This document shows positions 40,295 to 49,065 of a DNA stretch of 64,000 bases, piece after piece. The translations under genes were made by a program, and so were the position numbers. How positions within the stretch are numbered: position 1 is the stretch's first letter; the number at the start of each line of letters is the position of its first letter. The stretch comes from an uncultured Lachnospiraceae bacterium. GTDB lineage: Bacteria; Bacillota; Clostridia; Lachnospirales; Lachnospiraceae. The DNA is taken from assembly GCA_910577785.1 (NCBI GenBank), contig CAJTNT010000018.1:12911-76910 (forward strand), in the 5' to 3' direction. The notes under the pieces were generated by a model that saw only the letters and a program-made list of their open reading frames with translations, did not search any database and had not been told where the DNA came from.

Positions 40295-42247
40295 ATGGGA
40301 AAGGAACAAAGGGTACTGGCGCTGTATGACGTGCGGGGCATACAGAAATATATTTACCGCACTTCCAAGCTGAAGGATGCCATGGGGGCTTCGAGGCTGG
40401 TGGAGGATATCATTTTTCACGCGTTGGAGGATGCGTGCAAAGGCCTCGAGGCTGAAAAAGAGAAATCAGAGGGCGCATGCGAAAGATCGGCGGATGGAAA
40501 AGAGAAGTTAGAAGGTGCGTGCAAAGGTTCGGCGGCAAGGCAAGGGAAAGAAAAAGCAGAAGGAAAAAAGACGGTGAGCAGGGCATTGAAATGGGGGGAT
40601 GAGAACTCACCTTATATTTACGACCATACCGCTCTGTCTGATGTACAGGTATTGTATATCGGGGGCGGGAATGCGTTTGTATCGTTCCTAGACGCGTCCT
40701 TGTGCAGAGAGATAAACCAGAGGATGACAAAATATGTGATGGAAAAGACATATTCCCTGCAGCTAGCGGCAGCATATGTCCCGATGACAGACGATTATTC
40801 ACAGGATTACAAAGACCTGTTTGGTAAAATGAGCCAGGTGAAAGCGGAGATGTCGGTTTCAAAGCCTTTAGGCACGCTGCCAATCATGCGTTCGGAGTTA
40901 AAGACAGGATTTCCGGTGGCGGATTTTGGGGAAGGAACCAGGGACAGGAACCGTGAGGAGATGAGTTGGGAAACATACCTGAAATGGAACACCAAAAATA
41001 CAAAGATTCAGGAAGAGGACATCGAAAAGATTTTAGATAATCTTGCCAGGCGGGGGCAGGAGAGCCGGATTGCAGTGGTGCATATCGACGGGAACAATAT
41101 GGGCCTGCGTATCCGCAGGTTAGTGGAGCATATTACGGACTACCAGGAGGCCGTAACCAAGATGCGGCAAATCTCCCACAATATCAAGTATTCCTACCTG
41201 CACACCTTTGAACAGATGAAAAAGGAATTTGAGGGTAGGAAGAAGGAAAGCAGCCTGGCAAAGTGTTTTGTGCGCAAGGTGGTGATTGCTGGGGATGATA
41301 TTACTTATGTGTGCAATGCGCACATTGCCATGGAAACCGTGGCGTGGTTCTGCCGCAGGATTTCTGTCCTTACCATGAATGCAGGCTTGAAAAAGGGAAA
41401 GGGCGCAGAGCCTAGGATAAATACAGGTTTAGAAAAAGGAGAAGGCGTAGAGTCTGGGATGAATGCAGGCTCGCAAAAAGGCGAGGCTTGCGGTATGGGC
41501 ATCACGGAAGCGGATATCCAGGAATATGGCTTTAGCGTCTGTGCAGGCATTGCCTATATCCATAGCCATTTTCCCTTTGGGACGGCATATGAGGTGGCAG
41601 AAAGCTGCTGCGATATCGCCAAGGAAGCAGCCAAGTCAAAAGAGCATAAAGCATATTATAAGGTAACAGGCCAAGGGGGATGCCAGCCGATTACATACCA
41701 GGAATACCAACAGGGTATGGGTCAGTCAGTCCAGGATAAGTCCTATTACTTTGAGAGGACAGGGAACTTTTTTGATTTCCAAATATGTAAAAATATCCAA
41801 TGCCTGGATCTTAAAAAAATCCGTCAGAAGGAATTTGAGACGTCATCTGGGGAATCGCTCCTGCTGCGTCCTTATTATGTCCCAATGCCGCGGGAGGATG
41901 ATCCGCTGAACCAGGTAAATGGAAAAAGCATGGATACTTGTGGCAATTACAACCAGCTGCGGCATGAGATTGCCTATTTTTCCAACCAGCAGAACCTCCC
42001 ACGTTCCTTTGCGAAGAAAATACGCAATACCTATTCCCTGGGGAAAGCGCAGATGGGGCTGTTGGCAAGCTTTCTGGATTCCAGGGGCTGGAAGATGCCA
42101 GGTGGCAGCGAATGTGCAGGGAATATGTACCTGGGCCAAGAGGGTGCAGAAAAAGCCCGCTGGTATGACGCCTTGGAAGTCGTGGATTATAGCCTGAGTG
42201 ATTCCATATTAGAAGAGGGGGAAGAAGATGAAACGAAAGAGGATTGA
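40295..42247 (+). CDS. cas10: Cas10-like large subunit without HD domain (type III-D)
   Basis: A 650-residue protein. The first palm-like half starts LALYDVRGIQKYIYRTSKLK with no HD nuclease before it, and has VLYIGGGNAFVSF near 119-131. The second palm has IAVVHIDGNNMG (Asp265) and VVIAGDDITYV (AGDD at 332-335, where Cas10 usually has GGDD), then FSVCAGIAYIHSHFPFGTAY. The metal-binding Asp pair is kept, so cyclic oligoadenylate synthesis from ATP is likely. Two repetitive Lys/Glu/Gly-rich inserts (about 50-92 and 362-400) interrupt the fold. GAAAGGAGG precedes the ATG. Its end overlaps the next gene by 20 bases. Confidence 0.85.
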   Translation: MGKEQRVLALYDVRGIQKYIYRTSKLKDAMGASRLVEDIIFHALEDACKGLEAEKEKSEGACERSADGKEKLEGACKGSAARQGKEKAEGKKTVSRALKWGDENSPYIYDHTALSDVQVLYIGGGNAFVSFLDASLCREINQRMTKYVMEKTYSLQLAAAYVPMTDDYSQDYKDLFGKMSQVKAEMSVSKPLGTLPIMRSELKTGFPVADFGEGTRDRNREEMSWETYLKWNTKNTKIQEEDIEKILDNLARRGQESRIAVVHIDGNNMGLRIRRLVEHITDYQEAVTKMRQISHNIKYSYLHTFEQMKKEFEGRKKESSLAKCFVRKVVIAGDDITYVCNAHIAMETVAWFCRRISVLTMNAGLKKGKGAEPRINTGLEKGEGVESGMNAGSQKGEACGMGITEADIQEYGFSVCAGIAYIHSHFPFGTAYEVAESCCDIAKEAAKSKEHKAYYKVTGQGGCQPITYQEYQQGMGQSVQDKSYYFERTGNFFDFQICKNIQCLDLKKIRQKEFETSSGESLLLRPYYVPMPREDDPLNQVNGKSMDTCGNYNQLRHEIAYFSNQQNLPRSFAKKIRNTYSLGKAQMGLLASFLDSRGWKMPGGSECAGNMYLGQEGAEKARWYDALEVVDYSLSDSILEEGEEDETKED

Positions 42248-44780
42248 AATAGAATTGCTGAGCGATACCTGCGTCTCTGATGGCGGGATTTATAACAGTG
42301 CCGTAGATACTGAGATTTGCCAGGATGATTTTGGCTTTCCGTATATCCCTGGAAAACGGATGAGGGGGTGCTTGCGGGAATGCGCGCTGGAACTGAATGA
42401 TTGGGGTGCTGGGATTGAGATAGGCCGGCTGTTTGGCCAGCCTGGGAACCAGAGGGGGCAGGCCATCATCAAGAGCGCCTATATCAAGGACAGGCCATTG
42501 CTGATGGAAGCCATCCATCAATTGGAGGGGACGCCCCTCTGTCACGCGCAGAATGTCTTGAACTGCTATTCTTATGTACGCACCCAGACGGCGATGGAGG
42601 ATGGTTCTGGGATTGCGGACGACCAGTCGCTGCGCACCATCCGAGTGGCCAATAAAGGCCTGGTGCTGGAGGCGGAAGTCGTGTTCCTGTCAGAAGATGC
42701 GAAGCTGGAAGAGGATTTTAAGAAATGCCTGGCCGTATTCCGCCACATCGGTATTGCCCGCACGAGAGGGCTTGGCGAGATAAAGGCACGGCTTCTGGAA
42801 GGCAGTGGGGCAGGCGGGGAGGAAGGTTCTCAGGGACAGGCAGAATCCACAGAGATTGGTATGCATGCCCCCTACCAGGAAGGCAGCACTTACCTGGAAT
42901 ATGAAATATATCTGGATGAACCTGTGGTGTGCAAATCGGTTGGGGAACAAGAGGCCTCTTCTATGGATTACCTGGAAGGCGCCAAGATCCTGGGGCTGAT
43001 TAGCCAGAGGCTTAGGGAAAGCGGAAAGAGCGGGACATTCCAGGATTGGCTGGAAAGGGGGGCGCTGCACTGCTCCAATGCCTATCTCGCCGTGGATGGC
43101 AAGCGCCTGCATGAGATACCGGCAGCCATATTCGACATTAAAAATGACAAGGAAAATTACCGCAATAAGGTTTACTTAGATAAGAAATTGCAAGAGGGTG
43201 AAGGAGAGCCGCCTGCCTGCGACCACGGCCTGCAGCTGAACCGGGCTAAGCACCGCTATGTGTGGATGGCAGAGGACGGCAGGATGGCCAGGTATTCCGT
43301 AGAGATGGAGAGCCGCTACCACCATAGCCGCCCGAAGGATAAATCTATCGGCCATGTGCAGGAGGGGGCGGACGGCAGCCAGCTTTATCAAATTTCTTCC
43401 ATTAAAGAAGGGCAGGCCTTCCGGGGCTTTATCGAAGGGGGATGCGAAGAGATCAAACAGATTTACAGCCTGCTGGCAGGAGATGCCCATTGTTTTCTGG
43501 GCTATGGCGGAAACGGTGAGTATGGCAGCTGTACCATCCGCGTGACAGGCTTGGGGAAGGCGGGCGCCCAGTCTATGGAAGTGGAGACTGCAGATTTTTA
43601 TGTATTGCTGAAATCGTCTGCCATTATCTACAACGATAAGGCGATGTACTCCACAGATGCCAGGGATTTGCAAGAAGAGATCCTGTCCCAGGTTATGCCA
43701 GATGCTCTGGTGAAATATCAGGAATGCAAAGAGGCAGTTGGTGAGGAAGATTCGAACAGGAGAGAACTGGGCGGTGGGGGATGCCAGAGATGGAAGGAAA
43801 TGGCGGCTGAAGAATATCAGAAATGGAGAGAGTTGGCCGTTAGGGCAAAGGTTGAAAAATATATGGATATCCTGGCGGTTGGCGGCTATAACGTAACATG
43901 GGGATGCCGCAAGCCTACCATCTACGCTTTTGACAAGGGGACAGTGCTTGTCTTCCATATGCCAGAGGGCAGCCCTGTGAAGATTAAAATGGGCCGGCTA
44001 TGGATAGGGGAGAGGTGCGCCGAAGGGTTTGGGGAAATCATGGTTTGCCCATTGGATGCTTCCGGCTCCTACCAAGGGAAGGCACTCTGCCAGATCCCGG
44101 GCTGTGAGGGGAAAGGAGAGATGGAGGGACAGGAGTCTCCTTCTGAAGGCCAGGACAGTATGAGGGAAAAGATAGAGTCTCAGGAGGCTCTTTCAAAGAG
44201 CCAGGATAGCAAGCAGAACCAGCCAGGGGACAGGCGGGATATTAGTAAGCTGTGGGAAAATGCGTTTGTGAAGAAAATATGCACCCGAAGGCTGGAAGAA
44301 TTTCTGCGTTTCCAGGCCTCCATCCAGGCAGAGAAAGTGCTGGAAGAGGTGGGGCTAAGTTTTTGGGGTAGCATGCAGCAGAGGCAGGACGAAGCGTGCA
44401 TGGCAGCGTATAGCGCCGTTAAGCCCACCATCAGCAATATGCTCCTGATGTGCAAGGAAGAGGATTCTGTGGACAACGTTTTGGCAAGCTGCCAGAAACG
44501 TTTTGACAAAGGAGGAGACAAGAAAGACAGGAAATTAAAATGTGCAGAGAAAATTATCCGGCATGTGAAGGGGAAACAGGATGCGGATGGGGGCGGTGCC
44601 TCACGGCTGACAGCCCTTTTAGGCGAATTTGAAGAGAAATACCGTGTTACAGGCGTAGCAAAAACAGACGGTTTCCAGAAATCGAAATGGGAAATGCGCT
44701 ATCTTGGCGAACTGCTGGTACAGATGAAATATGCTATACGGCAGGCAGAGAGAAAGGGGTGTGGCAGGGATGAAGAATAG
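42228..44780 (+). CDS. Cas7-Cas5-Cas11-like RAMP fusion (Csx10-type)
   Basis: An 850-residue multidomain RAMP protein. Domain 1 (about 1-195) is Cas7-like: IYNSAVDTEI with candidate catalytic Asp27, FPYIPGKRMRGCL, and the Gly-rich loop ARTRGLGEIKARL. Domain 2 (about 220-440) is RAMP/Cas5-like, ending in FLGYGGNGEYGSCTIRV (near 423). A further region with RCAEGFGEIMV near 600 closes a third RAMP-type fold. After a low-complexity linker (about 630-675), the last 170 residues are all helical and may be a Cas11-type small subunit. This arrangement matches the Cas7-5-11 subunit of type III-Dv. It overlaps cas10 by 20 bases and the next gene by 11. Confidence 0.8.
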   Translation: MKRKRIEIELLSDTCVSDGGIYNSAVDTEICQDDFGFPYIPGKRMRGCLRECALELNDWGAGIEIGRLFGQPGNQRGQAIIKSAYIKDRPLLMEAIHQLEGTPLCHAQNVLNCYSYVRTQTAMEDGSGIADDQSLRTIRVANKGLVLEAEVVFLSEDAKLEEDFKKCLAVFRHIGIARTRGLGEIKARLLEGSGAGGEEGSQGQAESTEIGMHAPYQEGSTYLEYEIYLDEPVVCKSVGEQEASSMDYLEGAKILGLISQRLRESGKSGTFQDWLERGALHCSNAYLAVDGKRLHEIPAAIFDIKNDKENYRNKVYLDKKLQEGEGEPPACDHGLQLNRAKHRYVWMAEDGRMARYSVEMESRYHHSRPKDKSIGHVQEGADGSQLYQISSIKEGQAFRGFIEGGCEEIKQIYSLLAGDAHCFLGYGGNGEYGSCTIRVTGLGKAGAQSMEVETADFYVLLKSSAIIYNDKAMYSTDARDLQEEILSQVMPDALVKYQECKEAVGEEDSNRRELGGGGCQRWKEMAAEEYQKWRELAVRAKVEKYMDILAVGGYNVTWGCRKPTIYAFDKGTVLVFHMPEGSPVKIKMGRLWIGERCAEGFGEIMVCPLDASGSYQGKALCQIPGCEGKGEMEGQESPSEGQDSMREKIESQEALSKSQDSKQNQPGDRRDISKLWENAFVKKICTRRLEEFLRFQASIQAEKVLEEVGLSFWGSMQQRQDEACMAAYSAVKPTISNMLLMCKEEDSVDNVLASCQKRFDKGGDKKDRKLKCAEKIIRHVKGKQDADGGGASRLTALLGEFEEKYRVTGVAKTDGFQKSKWEMRYLGELLVQMKYAIRQAERKGCGRDEE

Positions 44781-46281
44781 GATTATCAGCAGATATTATG
44801 TGGCGGCGGACATTGTGCTGGCTTCCCCGTTATCCTTATCTGGAGGGGATGGCGAGCATACGGATTCTGATGTTATGCGCGATGGGGAGGGGAGGCTGCT
44901 GCTTCCTGGTTCCTCAGTAGCAGGCGCTTTCCGCGCTTATCTGGGGCAGCGGAAGGATGAGGCGGGCGTTTTTGGCTATGCTGGCAGGGAAGAAGTGACA
45001 GGCCTGCAAAAAGGCTATATGAGCGCATTGCTTTTCTCAGATACATATTTTGACGAAGGGGAGGGGAAAGCAGTTGTATCCGAACGCGACGGCGTTAGCC
45101 TGTCAGAAGAAAAGACAGTTGAGAACAAATTTGACTATGAGATTATTGAAACAGGCGCTAAAGCGCGCATGTATATAGAGAAAGTATGCCGGGAGAAAGA
45201 TGGGGAGAAGGGCATCCAGCGGGGCTTGAGGGAAATCCAGCTCTTATTGAGCGCTTTGGACAAGGGAGAAATCCGTTTTGGTTCCAGGAAGAATAGCGGC
45301 TGCGGGTGGATTAAGGTAGAAAAAGCCTATAAATATGTTTTTGGGATGGCGGGGGAAACATCTGGTACAGGAACGCAGAGCCAAGAGGTAGCAGGATGGC
45401 GAATGGAATCGGATACAGAGATGCCAGGCCAGGAGGAAGCGGAACGGTGGATGGCATTCTGCACTGCAGAGAATCCCTGGGGAGATAGCGCAGAGTGGAA
45501 GGACTGGAAAATAGAGCTGCCAGAGCAAAAGTACATTTCCATTGAGATTCCATTGCGCCTTACAGGCGGCATCAGTATCCGGAAGTATTCCACACGCCCA
45601 GAGGTAGCCGATTTTGAGCATATGACTGTGCATGGGTCTGTTGGAAAAGAGCGGATTCCGGTAATTCCTGGTTCCAGCTGGAAAGGGGCGGTTCGTTCCT
45701 GCGCCAAGAATATTTTGCGGGAACTGGGGATACCAGATATCCAGGAAAAGATAGACGAATGGTTTGGCATGGTAAAAGATAACACAAAATCAAAGCAGCC
45801 AGAAACGCAGGCAGGCAGCGGCAAAAATATAAGGCAGCCAGATAGTGCTAAAAATACAAAGTGGATAGAAGCCCCGGCGGGCAGCAGCCAAAATGCGAAG
45901 CAGTCCATGGTAGTGATAAAAGAAAGCCAGTTGACAGGCTCTGTCCTTATGTCCTCTACCAGAAACAGGGTCAACCGTTTTGACGCTTCTACGGTAGATG
46001 GCGCGCTGTATACAGAGAATGCCTACTTTGGTGGGCGTACTACCCTGCGGATCCTTGTGCGCAAAACAGAAGAGTATGTGTATGCCCCTCTGCTTGGCCT
46101 TCTGTCCCTGGTAGTGCAGGAAATAGAAGAAGGCTATCTGGCCATAGGAGGGCAGTCCGCCGTTGGGCGGGGAATTTTTGAGTCAGACATAAATGAAGTG
46201 GGGCAGGGCATTCAATGGAGCGAAGAAATTGACAGGCACAAATGCCTTGCAGAACTTGCCAGCCTGAAAGGAGGCCGCTGA
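44770..46281 (+). CDS. Double Cas7 (Csm3-like) RAMP fusion, Cas7-2x type
   Basis: A 503-residue protein with two Csm3-like units in tandem. Unit 1 (about 1-195): LSLSGGDGEHTDSDVMRDGE, with Asp32 at the place of the Csm3 catalytic Asp, LLLPGSSVAGAFRAYL, and FGSRKNSGCGWI. Unit 2 (about 255-490): LRLTGGISIRKYSTRPEVAD with a conserved Asp in VADFEHM, IPVIPGSSWKGAVRS, and IGGQSAVGRGIF. A Lys/Gln/Ser-rich linker sits inside unit 2 (about 340-375). Two intact Asp sites suggest two target-RNA cuts. The start at 44770 overlaps the preceding gene. Confidence 0.82.
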   Translation: MKNRIISRYYVAADIVLASPLSLSGGDGEHTDSDVMRDGEGRLLLPGSSVAGAFRAYLGQRKDEAGVFGYAGREEVTGLQKGYMSALLFSDTYFDEGEGKAVVSERDGVSLSEEKTVENKFDYEIIETGAKARMYIEKVCREKDGEKGIQRGLREIQLLLSALDKGEIRFGSRKNSGCGWIKVEKAYKYVFGMAGETSGTGTQSQEVAGWRMESDTEMPGQEEAERWMAFCTAENPWGDSAEWKDWKIELPEQKYISIEIPLRLTGGISIRKYSTRPEVADFEHMTVHGSVGKERIPVIPGSSWKGAVRSCAKNILRELGIPDIQEKIDEWFGMVKDNTKSKQPETQAGSGKNIRQPDSAKNTKWIEAPAGSSQNAKQSMVVIKESQLTGSVLMSSTRNRVNRFDASTVDGALYTENAYFGGRTTLRILVRKTEEYVYAPLLGLLSLVVQEIEEGYLAIGGQSAVGRGIFESDINEVGQGIQWSEEIDRHKCLAELASLKGGR

Positions 46282-46282
46282 T

Positions 46283-46714
46283 ATGAGGTGGAACGATATG
46301 AAAGCAAAGATGGCGCAGGTAGAACAGAAAGCCCCAGAATCCGGCTACTTGCTTGCTTATACCAGATCTGGGGTGATATTCCAATCGTATGCTTCCCTGG
46401 ACGCATTGGACGGCGTGCTGCAGGAAGAATTGTTAGAGCTCCATCTCTTTGACCGGGACAAAGAATACCGTGCGATTGCTTCCGCAAGCAGGCGCAGCAT
46501 CGTGGAGCAGGATGTGCATGCGATCATTCATGTGGCGGATTTCAGCAGTTCGGATAAAGATTATGTCTATCAGGAGAGAATCAAGTTAGAGCCGTCTGCC
46601 GTGAGGAAAGACCAGGGGATTACGACAGACACGATTACCGTACTGAACCATATTTCCTATGATGAGTTTGGCATGGCGCAGATAGATGATTACCGGCTGA
46701 TGATGGAAGCGTAG
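46283..46714 (+). CDS. csx19: Csx19-like subunit of type III-D complex
   Basis: A 143-residue protein. GYLLAYTRSGVIFQSY near 21-36 and LLELHLFDRDKEYRAIAS near 50-67 fit the Csx19 (TIGR03984) pattern as I recall it: a WLLAYxxDGVxWG-like strand followed by LRLFxxxxExxxxR. It has no enzymatic motif. In III-Dv complexes Csx19 packs against Cas10 and the crRNA head. AAAGGAGG directly precedes the ATG. Position between Cas7-2x and the insertion-bearing Cas7 supports the call more than the sequence alone. Confidence 0.7.
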   Translation: MRWNDMKAKMAQVEQKAPESGYLLAYTRSGVIFQSYASLDALDGVLQEELLELHLFDRDKEYRAIASASRRSIVEQDVHAIIHVADFSSSDKDYVYQERIKLEPSAVRKDQGITTDTITVLNHISYDEFGMAQIDDYRLMMEA

Positions 46715-46730
46715 GAAGGGGGAGCGAAAG

Positions 46731-48803
46731 ATGTACAAGTTTATTAATCCTTACAATTTTATCCCAATGGGAACACAGAAGGCAAAGGCATCCAAAAAGG
46801 ATACGGATGAGCTGGTAAGTGGCATGATAACGTATTCCGTGTGGACAAAGACACCATTGTTCATTCCCAATACCAGCTATAATAAGGTATATCAGGATAA
46901 ACAGGCACACGAAGACCATAAGTCATATCAGTTTTATTCTTATGTAAATTATCAGGAACAAGGCAGCATAGAGAAAATTCCCTATCCGAAACCGGTGATT
47001 CCCGGCAGCGAAATTCGGGGGATGTTCCGCAGCAACTATGAAATCTTGACCAATTCCTGCATGTCTGCGCTAGACAGTGACAAGAAGCTGTCGAAACGCA
47101 CCATGGAATCCTACCAGCCAGGGCTGCTGCAGAGAGTTGCCAAAAGAGACGGCAGCGTACGTTATGACCTGGTGAAGGCAACCGACGTCCTGTGGCGGAC
47201 AATGGGGGCAAATAATGCAAAAGAGGATTTGGTTTGGGGAAATGATAAGGAGCATTATGATAGGAATTGCTATATTCAGGAAAAATTCCCAGAGGGCTCG
47301 CGTGTGGAATTTATATTACATATAAGGTACAATGATCAGGGTAGGAGAATAAAGCCAGTTGCATCTTCTGTGCGTATGTATGGGCAAGAGGACAGAAACC
47401 AGGCTCAAGACCAGAAAGTGGCAGGGCGAAGACAGGAAGGCTATATCATAAAAGGGGAAAAAGGGCCGGATATGCCATACAGGCTCCGAAGAGGGATTCC
47501 TCCATCCAGGAAGCGCTGCTGCCATATTTTCCAGAAGGATGAACGGCCAGGAAATGTCTGGGAGGATGTGAAAATATCCCTTTTGGATGAACTTTTAGAA
47601 GTCTATGCCAAGAATGATTTGGACAATGCGAGCCGTTATGAGGAATATAAAGAGAGATACGAGGAATTTAAATCAGGGAACGGAAATGAGTATTTTCCTG
47701 TGTATTACAGCATAATCGTTGAGGGGGCAAACCAGAGGATAGCCAATAACCAAAATCGGAACATGGTGAATAATCGTAACCAGAAGAAAAGGATTTTCTT
47801 GGCGCCTGCATGTAAGACAAGGGAAATCTATGATCATACCCTAAGCCATCTGGCGGGCAATCTGGCTCCCTGTACGGCTGGGAGCGGATACTGTGAAGCA
47901 TGCGAGCTGTTTGGCGCCGTGACTGCAGATGGGGAAGCAAAATCATCCCATCTGCGCTTTACAGATTTGCAGGCAGAGGAAAAGGAAGACAGCGCCCAAT
48001 ATTACCTCCCTAGGCCGATTACCTTGCCGGAGCTCTCTTCCCCGAAACTAAATAACATGGAGTTCTATTTGGAGCGGCCAAAAGGGCAAGGGCAGAATGC
48101 TGCATGGTTCTGGACCTATGATTACTATATTGACGCGGGCGGGAACCTGCATATTCAGCAGGGGAGGCTGGCAGGCCGGAAATTTTATTGGCATCAGGAT
48201 TTGGGCGATGATTACTGCCCACAGGAAGAGAAAGGGAAGCGAAATGTTACCATTCATCCTGTCCGGAGCAAGATAGCATTTGAAGGCAAAATATATTTTG
48301 ATAAGATTTCAAAAGAAACGCTGAATAAGCTGATTTATCTTATCAATGCTGGAGAACAGCCCACTGAGATGGAAAAAAAGGAACATGGATATAAAATCGG
48401 CATGGCAAAGCCCTTAGGCCTTGGCTCCATTGCCAGTCAGGTAAATGAGGTGAAGATAAAGTCGTATGTCATTGAGGATGGCATTGCAAAAATGCAGGAA
48501 CTGCCTTACGAAAGCTATGATATCCAAGAAAGCAGGGAAGGCTTTGTATTGGCAGGCGGCAGCGCACTCCTGAATAATTTTGGCAAAATGACCAGCTTTC
48601 AGGGGGCGGGCAAAGGTGAGGATGAGTATTTCTCCTATCCCAAGGTGGATGAAGATTCTCTAGGCTATGAATGGTTTACCAAAAACCATGTGGGGGTAAA
48701 GCCTAGGAACAGGGAGGAAGAAGTAGGGATGCCAAATGCCCGCAAAGAGATGAAATTTAAAAAGTACCTGCAGGCAATGGAGCCGCGGGTAAAGAACGTA
48801 TAA
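46731..48803 (+). CDS. TIGR03986-type RAMP protein, Cas7 with insertion
   Basis: A 690-residue RAMP protein starting MYKFINPYNFIPM, the hallmark start of the TIGR03986 family. PVIPGSEIRGMFRSNYEI (about 89-106) is the usual RAMP segment. YCEACELFGAV (about 387-397) and IGMAKPLGLGSI (about 562-573) match the later conserved loops. About 250 residues between these, Asn/Arg/Lys-rich in part, form the insertion. In III-Dv complexes this subunit sits at the crRNA 3' side of the backbone. It lies 17 bases after csx19, and a terminator follows. Confidence 0.8.
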   Translation: MYKFINPYNFIPMGTQKAKASKKDTDELVSGMITYSVWTKTPLFIPNTSYNKVYQDKQAHEDHKSYQFYSYVNYQEQGSIEKIPYPKPVIPGSEIRGMFRSNYEILTNSCMSALDSDKKLSKRTMESYQPGLLQRVAKRDGSVRYDLVKATDVLWRTMGANNAKEDLVWGNDKEHYDRNCYIQEKFPEGSRVEFILHIRYNDQGRRIKPVASSVRMYGQEDRNQAQDQKVAGRRQEGYIIKGEKGPDMPYRLRRGIPPSRKRCCHIFQKDERPGNVWEDVKISLLDELLEVYAKNDLDNASRYEEYKERYEEFKSGNGNEYFPVYYSIIVEGANQRIANNQNRNMVNNRNQKKRIFLAPACKTREIYDHTLSHLAGNLAPCTAGSGYCEACELFGAVTADGEAKSSHLRFTDLQAEEKEDSAQYYLPRPITLPELSSPKLNNMEFYLERPKGQGQNAAWFWTYDYYIDAGGNLHIQQGRLAGRKFYWHQDLGDDYCPQEEKGKRNVTIHPVRSKIAFEGKIYFDKISKETLNKLIYLINAGEQPTEMEKKEHGYKIGMAKPLGLGSIASQVNEVKIKSYVIEDGIAKMQELPYESYDIQESREGFVLAGGSALLNNFGKMTSFQGAGKGEDEYFSYPKVDEDSLGYEWFTKNHVGVKPRNREEEVGMPNARKEMKFKKYLQAMEPRVKNV

Positions 48804-48928
48804 CGGTGAGGAGGACAGGATGCGTGGCAGCAAGGGCTAAACTGTGGATAAAGCCGTAGCAACGATGTGTAATGCAACTAAGGAGGCGGCAGACTCTGGA
48901 ACAGCCCAACAACAGAGAATAACGAAAC

Positions 48929-48963
48929 AAAAACCGCTATTTCATAAGAGGTGGCGGTTTTTT
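48929..48963 (+). terminator. Intrinsic terminator closing the interference operon
   Basis: AAAAACCGC (48929-48937) pairs with GCGGTTTTT (48954-48962), and the stem merges into a run of six T. It lies 126 bases after the last RAMP gene. Confidence 0.85.
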
Positions 48964-48975
48964 GTACTCAGCTAC

Positions 48976-49004
48976 TTGACAATCGTCATAGAGAAAGTTA
49001 GTGT
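48976..49004 (+). promoter_or_regulatory. Promoter for cas6 and the CARF-TIR gene
   Basis: TTGACA (48976-48981) and TAGTGT (48999-49004) with a 17-base spacer, just after the terminator. It suggests that processing and effector genes are transcribed apart from the complex genes. Confidence 0.6.
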
Positions 49005-49008
49005 GGCT

Positions 49009-49034
49009 CCCCTAATGCGTTGCCGCATCAGGGG
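49009..49034 (+). other. Hairpin in the cas6 leader
   Basis: CCCCTAATGCG (49009-49019) pairs with CGCATCAGGGG (49024-49034), ten pairs with one mismatch and a tight loop. It would be at the extreme 5' end of the cas6 mRNA, 31 bases before the ATG. Confidence 0.55.
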
Positions 49035-49065
49035 GGTACAATACATTTGAGAAGGAGAACACACA

